From Chitinophaga polysaccharea (GTDB lineage Bacteria > Bacteroidota > Bacteroidia > Chitinophagales > Chitinophagaceae), in assembly GCF_902150045.1 (NCBI RefSeq), contig NZ_CABFVU010000001.1, positions 3,224,001 through 3,288,000 of the forward strand: DNA of 64,000 bases, read 5' to 3'. This document shows, piece after piece, positions 8,213 to 14,973 of the stretch. The notes beneath the pieces are model-generated. The model searched no databases, was not told the DNA's origin, and saw only the letters and a program-made list of their open reading frames with translations. The position numbers and the translations under genes are program-made. The first letter of the stretch is position 1. Every line of letters starts with the position of its first letter.

Positions 8213-9352
8213 ATGGGTTCCAGAGATGTCATTATTATAGGAGGAGGCCTGTCGGGCCTCACCAGCGCTATTCATTTATCGAAAGCAGGATTACAGGTAA
8301 CCGTAATCGAGAAAAGCAAATATCCTTCACACAAAGTATGTGGGGAATATGTTTCCAACGAAGTATTACCATATCTGCAGTCGCTGGATGCGGACCCTTC
8401 GGTATTACAGCCTTCCCGGATCAACCGGTTAATTATTTCAGACCACTACGGGAAAACGCTGGAAACAGCGCTGCCATTGGGAGGTTTTGGGGTAAGCCGT
8501 TATACCTTCGACCAGTTCCTGATGCAGAAGATGATCGCAAATGGTGTGGAATTAATTGAAGACACGGTGACCAATGTGTTTTTTGAGAACGACCGTTTTT
8601 TCATTGACACCAACGGCTATGGCGTTTTTTCCGCACCTGTGGTGCTGGGGGCCTATGGCAAAAGAGCGGCGCTCGATGGGAAGCTTTCCCGTCCTTTCTT
8701 TAATGAAAAATCTCCCTGGCTGGCAGTGAAATCGCATTACCGCGGCAGCTTCCCCGCCGATATGGTGGGCCTCCATAACTTCGACGGAGGCTATTGCGGG
8801 GTATCAAAAGTAGAAGATGATATCCTAAACATCTGCTACCTGGTGAGTTACGAGAGCTTTAAGCATTTTAAGCAGATAGAATCACACCGGGAACAGGTGC
8901 TGTATCGCAACCAGCATTTAAAGGACATTTTTGAAAACAGCACACCCTTGTTCGATAAACCTTTAACTATCAGCCAGGTGTCTTTTACCGATAAGGAAAA
9001 AGTATTGAATCATATCCTGATGATCGGCGATACCGCCGGTCTTATTCACCCGTTGTGCGGTAATGGTATGGCAATGGCTATACAAAGCGCCCGGATAGCG
9101 GCAGAAAAAGTGCTGGCGTATTTTTCATCGCCGGCAGGTAACCGTTTGCAGATGGAACAGCAATATATAAAAGACTGGAATAAAATGTTCAGTGGCCGGA
9201 TGCGCACCGGCCGCGTATTATCCCGGTTGTTCCGTAATGAAAAGCTTTCTGCCACTATGATGAAGGGACTGATCCTCTTCCCCGGCCTGCTGCCCGGGAT
9301 TATCAGGCGCACCCATGGCAAACCGTTAAATGCAATACCGGAATGCGTGTAG
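8213..9352 (+). CDS. FAD-dependent oxidoreductase (geranylgeranyl-reductase/hydroxylase type)
   Basis: A 379-residue flavoprotein of the p-hydroxybenzoate-hydroxylase/geranylgeranyl-reductase superfamily. The Rossmann motif IIIGGGLSGL occupies residues 7-16, VCGEYVS follows near 43, and the second FAD motif reads MIGDTAGLIHPLCGNGMAMA near 275. The start at 8213 puts the Rossmann fold at the N-terminus; the ATG at 8126 would add 29 unrelated residues and override the promoter. It is the first gene of the nine-gene operon, and its last ten bases overlap the methyltransferase. By analogy with SrsC beside the Streptomyces type III PKS SrsA, it could hydroxylate or oxidise an alkylresorcinol to a quinone; reduction of a polyene is an alternative. 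Confidence 0.85.
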   Translation: MGSRDVIIIGGGLSGLTSAIHLSKAGLQVTVIEKSKYPSHKVCGEYVSNEVLPYLQSLDADPSVLQPSRINRLIISDHYGKTLETALPLGGFGVSRYTFDQFLMQKMIANGVELIEDTVTNVFFENDRFFIDTNGYGVFSAPVVLGAYGKRAALDGKLSRPFFNEKSPWLAVKSHYRGSFPADMVGLHNFDGGYCGVSKVEDDILNICYLVSYESFKHFKQIESHREQVLYRNQHLKDIFENSTPLFDKPLTISQVSFTDKEKVLNHILMIGDTAGLIHPLCGNGMAMAIQSARIAAEKVLAYFSSPAGNRLQMEQQYIKDWNKMFSGRMRTGRVLSRLFRNEKLSATMMKGLILFPGLLPGIIRRTHGKPLNAIPECV

Positions 9353-10053
9353 ATACAAGGCACCGGAGCCATGCTGCTGAAATTATGGACGATTTCAACA
9401 TGGAAGGAGATTTGCTGAAGGCTACGCTCGACAAAATTGCACAGATCAATTTCCTGCTGGGAGGGAACCGCATCACCCGCGAAGGGGTGGCGGCTTTACT
9501 GAAAGATATCCCGGCGCAGCAGGAAATTACCATCGCGGATATTGGTTGTGGTAACGGCGATATGCTGCGGCAGCTGTCGGATGCTTTTTCTTCCGGAAGA
9601 AAAATAAAACTGGTTGGTATTGATGCCAACCAGGCTACGGTAACGCATGCACGGAATTTATCAAAAGATTATCCGCATATTGAGTATTATTGCCAGGATA
9701 TTACCCGGCCCGCCTTCCGGGAACAACGCTATGATATTATTTTATGCACGCTTACCTTGCATCATTTTAAAGAAGCGGAGATCCGGGAGCTGCTCAAGAT
9801 GTTTTACCGGCAGGCTGCCAGGGGAGTAGTGATCAACGACCTTCACCGCAGCGCCATAGCCTACCGCCTGTTCCAGCTGGTATGCTTCGTGTTCAATTTA
9901 AACAGGATGGTGAGGGAAGATGGACTGGTATCTATTCTGCGGGGATTTAAAAAGAAAGAATTACAGCGTTTATCCGCAGAACTTAATATTGATCAGTATT
10001 CCCTCAAATGGAAATGGGCCTTCCGGTATCAATGGATAATCAATAAAATATGA
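9343..10053 (+). CDS. Class I SAM-dependent methyltransferase
   Basis: A 236-residue Rossmann-type methyltransferase. Motif I is IADIGCGNGDML (residues 65-76), the acidic strand-2 end is LVGIDANQATV, and post-motif residues include DIILCTLTLHHF. It starts ten bases before the stop of the oxidoreductase and overlaps the type III PKS by four bases (ATGA), so the three are translationally coupled. In type III PKS clusters an adjacent methyltransferase commonly O- or C-methylates the phenolic lipid. Resemblance to UbiE/Coq5-type C-methylases is general only, so the methylated atom is unknown. Confidence 0.87.
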   Translation: MRVDTRHRSHAAEIMDDFNMEGDLLKATLDKIAQINFLLGGNRITREGVAALLKDIPAQQEITIADIGCGNGDMLRQLSDAFSSGRKIKLVGIDANQATVTHARNLSKDYPHIEYYCQDITRPAFREQRYDIILCTLTLHHFKEAEIRELLKMFYRQAARGVVINDLHRSAIAYRLFQLVCFVFNLNRMVREDGLVSILRGFKKKELQRLSAELNIDQYSLKWKWAFRYQWIINKI

Positions 10054-11102
10054 GCGTTAAAATTCAGACTGTCACCAAAGCACTACCGACTTACTCAAGA
10101 ACTACCGCCGAAATTATTCCCTTTTTATCCTTATGGCTGCAGGGCCAGGAAGAAAGATTTATCCGCAAGGTGATCAAGATATTTGAAGGCGCCGGCGTGG
10201 ATAAACGTTATTCCATTATGGGACCTGAGGAAGTGTTTACAAAAACTTCTTTTGAAGAAAAAAATAATATCTACCAGCGGGAGATGATTGCCCTGGGCCG
10301 TACCTGCCTGCAAAGCGCGCTGGAGAAAGCCGGGCTGAAAGGAACAGATCTCGATTATATCATTACCGTAAGCTGTACGGGTATCATGATCCCTTCATTG
10401 GATGCATACCTGGTCAATGCTTTACAGCTGCGCCAGGATATTGTGCGCCTGCCGGTTACTGAAATGGGTTGCGCGGCCGGTGTTTCCGGGATCATCTACG
10501 CCAAAAAAATGCTGGAAGCAAACCCCGGTAAAAGAGCGGCCGTAATAGCCGTGGAATCACCAACTGCCACTTTTCAGCTGGATGATTTTTCAATGGCCAA
10601 TATTGTAAGTGCGGCTATTTTCGGCGATGGCGCCGCCTGTGCTATCCTCTCTTCCCATGAGCAGGACAACGGTCCCGAAATACTCGCCGAGGAAATGTAT
10701 CATTTCTTTGATGCGGAATACCTGATGGGATTCCATCTCTCCAACAGCGGTTTAAAAATGGTACTGGATATTGAAGTGCCGGAAAAAATTGAAGCGCACT
10801 TCGGCGACATTGTGCATCCTTTCCTCGCAAAAAATAATCTCACCATCGCAGATATCGATCACCTGATCTTTCATCCCGGCGGAAAAAAGATCATCAACCT
10901 GGTAGAAGAACTGTTCCGCAGTATGGGAAAAAAACTGGACGACACCAAAGAAATTCTGCGGCAGTATGGCAACATGTCAAGCGCTACGGTGTTATATGTA
11001 TTGGAAAGGTTCATGGAGCAATCCTTACCCAAAGGCGATAAAGGACTGATGCTGAGCTTTGGCCCCGGCTTCTCCGCGCAACGAATACTATTACAATGGT
11101 AA
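10050..11102 (+). CDS. Type III polyketide synthase (chalcone/stilbene synthase family)
   Basis: A 350-residue type III PKS of the usual family length. The catalytic triad is complete: Cys141 in TEMGCAAGVSG, His275 in IFHPGGKK and Asn308 in YGNMSSATV. The C-terminal GFGPG loop is represented by LSFGPGFSAQ. It acts in the cytoplasm as a homodimer, extending an acyl starter with malonyl-CoA and cyclising to resorcinol, pyrone or phloroglucinol products. The start overlaps the methyltransferase stop, and the end overlaps the enoyl-reductase start by seven bases. Because a ketosynthase, dehydratase, enoyl reductase and carrier protein are encoded in the same operon, the starter is probably a saturated fatty acyl chain delivered on the dedicated ACP. 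The product is inferred. Confidence 0.95.
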   Translation: MSVKIQTVTKALPTYSRTTAEIIPFLSLWLQGQEERFIRKVIKIFEGAGVDKRYSIMGPEEVFTKTSFEEKNNIYQREMIALGRTCLQSALEKAGLKGTDLDYIITVSCTGIMIPSLDAYLVNALQLRQDIVRLPVTEMGCAAGVSGIIYAKKMLEANPGKRAAVIAVESPTATFQLDDFSMANIVSAAIFGDGAACAILSSHEQDNGPEILAEEMYHFFDAEYLMGFHLSNSGLKMVLDIEVPEKIEAHFGDIVHPFLAKNNLTIADIDHLIFHPGGKKIINLVEELFRSMGKKLDDTKEILRQYGNMSSATVLYVLERFMEQSLPKGDKGLMLSFGPGFSAQRILLQW

Positions 11103-11869
11103 AGGAGTTTTCATCATACTGGGCATTAATATTGGGTGGCAGTTCCGGGCTGGGATTGGCGTCGGCGCGTAAACTCGCGGCGCATGGCATGAACCTCTGT
11201 ATTGTACACCGCAACACCCGCGTGGAGCTGGCTGGTATCGGGCGGCAGTTTGAAGAGATCAGGGCGATGGGGGTACAGCTGCTCACATTCAATACAGATG
11301 TGCTGAATGCAGAAAAGCGTGCAGAGGTACTGCAGCAGTTGCAAACCGCTATGGGCGAAAGCCGCATCCGTTGCCTGCTGCACAGTATTGCCAGGGGAAA
11401 CCTTAAAGCCTTGCCCCACCTCGATGCAGATGATTTCAATACCACCATCGGGAATATGGGTGTGAGCTTATATGAATGGGCAGTCGATATCCTGCACAGG
11501 CAACTGTTTGCCTCTGATGCACGTATCCTTTCTTTTACAAGCGATGGCAGTTACAAGGCGATGGAACACTACGCTGCCGTATCGGCTGCAAAAGCGGCGC
11601 TGGAATCCATTACCCGGAGTATAGCGCTGGAATTTGCACCGCACGGTATAAGAGCTAACTGCATCCGTGCGGGAGTAACAGATACGGCATCGTTGCGGAA
11701 AATTCCCGGCAGCAGCGCATTGCTGGAATACAGCAGGGAAAAGAACCCGTTCCGGCAGCTCACCACACCGGAAGACGTGGCAAATGTAGTATACCTGCTA
11801 TGCAGGGACGAAGCCGCCTGGATCAATGGAGCTATAATACCGGTCGACGGAGGCACACATATTCATTAG
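11096..11869 (+). CDS. SDR-family enoyl-ACP reductase, FabL/FabI-like
   Basis: A 257-residue short-chain dehydrogenase. The cofactor loop is LGGSSGLGLA (13-22) and the central strand ends LLHSIARG (95-101), as in enoyl-ACP reductases. The active site is Tyr159-x6-Lys166 (HYAAVSAAKAALE), the spacing of FabI/FabL enoyl reductases and not the Y-x3-K of ketoreductases such as FabG. The segments around ESITRSIALE and VNGG-like PVDGG at the end look most like FabL. It would reduce trans-2-enoyl-ACP to saturated acyl-ACP. It overlaps the type III PKS and lies three bases before the dehydratase. A ketoreductase is not encoded in the operon and may be shared with housekeeping fatty-acid synthesis. Confidence 0.82.
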   Translation: MVKEFSSYWALILGGSSGLGLASARKLAAHGMNLCIVHRNTRVELAGIGRQFEEIRAMGVQLLTFNTDVLNAEKRAEVLQQLQTAMGESRIRCLLHSIARGNLKALPHLDADDFNTTIGNMGVSLYEWAVDILHRQLFASDARILSFTSDGSYKAMEHYAAVSAAKAALESITRSIALEFAPHGIRANCIRAGVTDTASLRKIPGSSALLEYSREKNPFRQLTTPEDVANVVYLLCRDEAAWINGAIIPVDGGTHIH

Positions 11870-11872
11870 CGT

Positions 11873-12310
11873 ATGACAAAAGAAGAGATCCTGCAGCATT
11901 TACCCTATGCGCCGCCTTTCCTGTTTGTGGATGAACTGGAATATATTGATGAGGAAAAAGTAACAGGTATATTTACATTCCGTGCAGATATGCCCTGCTA
12001 TAAAGGACATTTTAAAGGGCACCCCGTTACGCCGGGCGTACTGCTTACAGAAGTAATGGCGCAAACAGGACTGGCCTGTTTAGGTATCTATCTTTTGAAG
12101 GATGAGGTACGTAAACAGTTACCCACGGTGGCTATGACGGCTGCGCATATCGACTTTTACCTGCCTGTGGCCCCGGGTGAAACAGTGAAGGCAAAGGCAA
12201 CAAAAATATATTTCCGGTTTAATAAACTGAAGTGCCGCGTGGAATTATATAATACTGCCGGCGCATTGGTTTGCGACGGAACGATAGAAGGCATGATCAT
12301 CAAAAAATAA
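11873..12310 (+). CDS. 3-hydroxyacyl-ACP dehydratase, FabZ-like
   Basis: A 145-residue single hot-dog domain. The FabZ signature is clear: GHFKGHPVTPGVLLTEVMAQTG near residues 46-67, with the catalytic His in HFKGHP and the Glu in LLTEVMAQ. The N-terminal LPYAPPFLFVDEL matches the usual 'hR.PfL.vD' opening. It dehydrates 3-hydroxyacyl-ACP to the trans-2-enoyl thioester used by the preceding reductase. It lies three bases after that gene and two bases before the ketosynthase ATG, as part of the same operon. It is too short and lacks the second domain to be FabA-like or a polyketide dehydratase di-domain. Confidence 0.88.
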   Translation: MTKEEILQHLPYAPPFLFVDELEYIDEEKVTGIFTFRADMPCYKGHFKGHPVTPGVLLTEVMAQTGLACLGIYLLKDEVRKQLPTVAMTAAHIDFYLPVAPGETVKAKATKIYFRFNKLKCRVELYNTAGALVCDGTIEGMIIKK

Positions 12311-12312
12311 AA

Positions 12313-13587
12313 ATGAATAACAGGGTTGTCATAACAGGATTAGGAGTAGTAGCGCCAAATGGCACGGGCATAGCGGCTTTCAGCGAAGCGATCAAAAAAG
12401 GTAGATCCGGTATCCGTTATGACGAACAACTGGCCGCACTGAAGTTTTCCTGCCAGATTGCAGGTATGCCGGAGGTGCCTGTTACTTTGCAGCAACAATA
12501 TTTTGAAGAACTGGAACTAAAACAGCTGAGCAGTTCCGGTATTATTTACGGCGTAATAGCCGGCATGCAGGCATGGGCCGATGCAGGCTTACCGTTAACA
12601 GGCGATACGCCCGACTGGGACAGCGGTACCATTTTCGGCGCCGGTTCCTCCGGCGTGGATAAATTCCGCGAAGCCATTTATAAGGTAGATGATTTGCAGG
12701 TACGGCGTTTGGGCAGTACCGCAGTTACACAAACAATGGCCAGTGGCATCAGCGCTTTCCTGGGCGGTAAGCTGGGACTGGGCAACCAGGTAACCACCAA
12801 CTCGTCTGCCTGTACCACCGGTGCTGAAAGTGTGCTGCTGGCCTACGAACGTATTAAGTACGGGTATGCCAAACGCATGCTGGCCGGTAGTACCGCCGAT
12901 AGCGGCCCTTATATATGGGGAGGCTTCGATGCGATGAAAGTAAGCACCTTTAAACATAATGAACAACCAGAGGCCGGGTCCAGGCCCATGAGCGCTACGG
13001 CCAGCGGCATTGTTCCCGGCAGCGGGGCAGGAGCGCTGTTGCTGGAATCGCTTGATAGTGCCCTGGAGCGGGGAGCTGTTATTTATGCAGAAGTGCTCGG
13101 GGGAAACATCAACTCCGGCGGGCAGCGTAACGGCGGCAGTATGACGGCCCCCAACCCTGCAGCCGTGCAGCGTTGTATTGTTGCCGCCCTTCAGCAGGCG
13201 GGCGTGCAGCCGGGTGATATTGACCTGGTGAATGGTCACCTTACGGCCACCGGTAAAGATGCCGAAGAAATAGCGAACTGGTGTACCGCGCTTCAGCGAA
13301 AGGGGAAGGACTTTCCCTATATCAATGCCCTGAAATCCATGGTAGGTCACTGTTTGAGCGCTTCGGGAAGTATTGAACTGGTAGCAGTGGCTTTACAGCT
13401 GAAAGAAGGGTTTGTATCTCCCAATATCAACTGCGAAGACCTGCATCCTGATATCCAGGCATTGGTAGACCGGGAAAGAATTCCGGAACAACTATTGTAT
13501 AAAGACATAAATTTAGTAGCAAAAGCAAGCTTTGGTTTTGGAGATGTAAATGCTTGTATCATTCTGCAAAAGTACCTGCAACCTTAA
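12313..13587 (+). CDS. Beta-ketoacyl-ACP synthase, FabF-like
   Basis: A 424-residue thiolase-fold ketosynthase. The nucleophile is Cys167 in NSSACTTGAE, and the two histidines are His309 in VNGHLTATGKD and His346 in KSMVGHCLSASG; the Cys-His-His triad is complete. The first histidine loop reads NGHLTATG, unlike the NAHGTST of housekeeping FabF, pointing to a specialised subfamily. The start at 12313 is two bases after the dehydratase stop; the longer open frame from 12271 overlaps that gene and adds only basic, non-conserved residues. No chain-length-factor partner is encoded, so it should act alone as an elongating synthase on the operon's ACP. Confidence 0.9.
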   Translation: MNNRVVITGLGVVAPNGTGIAAFSEAIKKGRSGIRYDEQLAALKFSCQIAGMPEVPVTLQQQYFEELELKQLSSSGIIYGVIAGMQAWADAGLPLTGDTPDWDSGTIFGAGSSGVDKFREAIYKVDDLQVRRLGSTAVTQTMASGISAFLGGKLGLGNQVTTNSSACTTGAESVLLAYERIKYGYAKRMLAGSTADSGPYIWGGFDAMKVSTFKHNEQPEAGSRPMSATASGIVPGSGAGALLLESLDSALERGAVIYAEVLGGNINSGGQRNGGSMTAPNPAAVQRCIVAALQQAGVQPGDIDLVNGHLTATGKDAEEIANWCTALQRKGKDFPYINALKSMVGHCLSASGSIELVAVALQLKEGFVSPNINCEDLHPDIQALVDRERIPEQLLYKDINLVAKASFGFGDVNACIILQKYLQP

Positions 13588-13597
13588 ACAATCTAAC

Positions 13598-13852
13598 ATG
13601 GACAAAGAAACATTCATTGAGCAGTTAAGAGAAATAGTGAGGCCCTATGCAAAAAACCAGGAAGCACTGGCAACCATCGATCTTTCCACTGATTTTATCA
13701 AAGATCTCAAAATTAATTCCGCTAACCTGGTAGATGTGATACTGGATGTGGAAGAGAAATATGATATCGTTATCCAGAATGAAGAGATGGAACGTATGCT
13801 GGATGTGCAGGCGGCCTTTGATATTGTGCAAACAAAGCTAAGTGAAAAATGA
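13598..13852 (+). CDS. Acyl carrier protein
   Basis: An 84-residue acidic four-helix carrier protein. The phosphopantetheine attachment site is Ser41 in DLKINSANLVDVI; the usual D-S-L is replaced by N-S-A, which marks a specialised carrier unlike AcpP. The start at 13598 (MDKETFIEQL) gives the normal ACP length; an upstream frame from 13550 overlaps the ketosynthase gene. It overlaps the phosphopantetheinyl transferase gene by four bases (ATGA), which pairs the carrier with its own activating enzyme. Confidence 0.92.
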   Translation: MDKETFIEQLREIVRPYAKNQEALATIDLSTDFIKDLKINSANLVDVILDVEEKYDIVIQNEEMERMLDVQAAFDIVQTKLSEK

Positions 13853-14412
13853 TCGGCAACGACATTATCGATCTCCGGGCTGCTGCCGTTGAAAGCCGTA
13901 CTCACCGCAAAGGCTTCCTGGAGAAATTGTTTCATCCCTGTGAAATCAGGATGATCCGCGAAGCGGCTGCACCGGAGCTGGTCACCTGGCTGCTGTGGAG
14001 CTGTAAGGAAGCCGTTTACAAAATAGTGCACCGCAATACCCGGGAAAGAAAATATGCCCCGCAACAGTTCACCTGTAGTATAGAACAGGAGCATGTTTAT
14101 GGAGAAATAACCGGTACCATTTGTCACAACAATCATAACTATTATTATCAGAGCCAGGTTACTGATGATTATATCCATACCTGTGCCGCAACCGGTGATC
14201 TACTGCTCCGGGAAACAGCTGTTTATACAGATGTGCAGGTGGCCGGTAACTACACCGGTTTTATGCAGCAGGTGCTTTCAGCAAAGGAGTTATTTTATAA
14301 AGATGAAATGGGAATACCGTATATCCTTCACCGTGAGAACGGCAGGTGTTTGCCGGTATCTGTAAGTCACCACGGAACCTGGTGCGGGATCGCAAAATTA
14401 AAAGAAGTATAG
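13849..14412 (+). CDS. 4'-phosphopantetheinyl transferase
   Basis: A 187-residue transferase that would convert the apo-ACP encoded just before it to the holo form using coenzyme A. The N-terminal MIGNDIIDL holds the magnesium-binding Asp pair of AcpS-type enzymes, and WSCKEAVYKI (50-59) is the second signature (W-x-x-K-E-x-x-x-K). The length lies between AcpS (about 120) and Sfp (about 220), and the second half shows a weaker SVSHHGTWCG stretch. It is translationally coupled to the ACP through ATGA, and abuts the next gene with no spacing. Confidence 0.88.
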   Translation: MIGNDIIDLRAAAVESRTHRKGFLEKLFHPCEIRMIREAAAPELVTWLLWSCKEAVYKIVHRNTRERKYAPQQFTCSIEQEHVYGEITGTICHNNHNYYYQSQVTDDYIHTCAATGDLLLRETAVYTDVQVAGNYTGFMQQVLSAKELFYKDEMGIPYILHRENGRCLPVSVSHHGTWCGIAKLKEV

Positions 14413-14709
14413 ATGTTAGACTTCTATTTAATACCAGACATACAACTAACACCAGGCTCCCCCGGATCACTTGAACAGGCAGGAGAGCTGGACAGCCGCA
14501 CATTCGGGCTGTTAAAAGAAAAGAAGATCATACCGCCTCAGTATGATTACTACACCGACTTCCGGTGGAACAATACCCTTATACAACAACTGGAAAATAC
14601 CATCCTCATGAAACCAGCGCTGCAGGCCGATACCGATGTACAGCAGCTGCTGCTATTGCTGCGTGCCGCCAGGGAAAAGCAAAGTGGGTTAATTGCCTAC
14701 GCCGACTAA
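14413..14709 (+). CDS. Small protein of unknown function ending the PKS operon
   Basis: A 98-residue protein whose ATG follows the phosphopantetheinyl transferase stop directly (TAGATG), so it is translated with the operon. It has no signal peptide, membrane segment or motif that I recognise. A Pro-rich first third (IPDIQLTPGSPG) leads to a charged helical part with QQLENTIL and VQQLLLLLRAAREKQSG. The frame fits the spacing and codon use of its neighbours, so it is likely real. It may be an accessory or partner protein of the synthase; no function is assigned. Confidence 0.7.
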   Translation: MLDFYLIPDIQLTPGSPGSLEQAGELDSRTFGLLKEKKIIPPQYDYYTDFRWNNTLIQQLENTILMKPALQADTDVQQLLLLLRAAREKQSGLIAYAD

Positions 14710-14973
14710 GCTGCAATTTTAATGATGTTTCTTTTAACAGGCGCGGACCCTCATTATCAGTTTCAGGTACTTCCCTTTCCAATCCTCCCACTTGATTAAT
14801 TCATTGATATGTATATACATAATGGTAATAAAATACCAACATACGGTAAAATACTATCTAAATAATGAATGATTAAACCCGATCTTTACCAATATTAAAC
14901 AACCAGATAGCTATAGTAATTGCCGGTAAATGCTAACCGGTACCAGACAGTGCACAATTAATTGCTGAAAGTT

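Noticed and set aside
12595..13350. 251-codon open frame antisense to the ketosynthase
   Set aside because: It is opposite the conserved KS core with its complete triad; no start context or domain supports it.
8213..14709. Flexirubin or aryl-polyene cluster
   Set aside because: It has no aromatic starter enzymes, ammonia-lyase or chain-length factor; an enoyl reductase and a type III PKS point to a saturated phenolic lipid.
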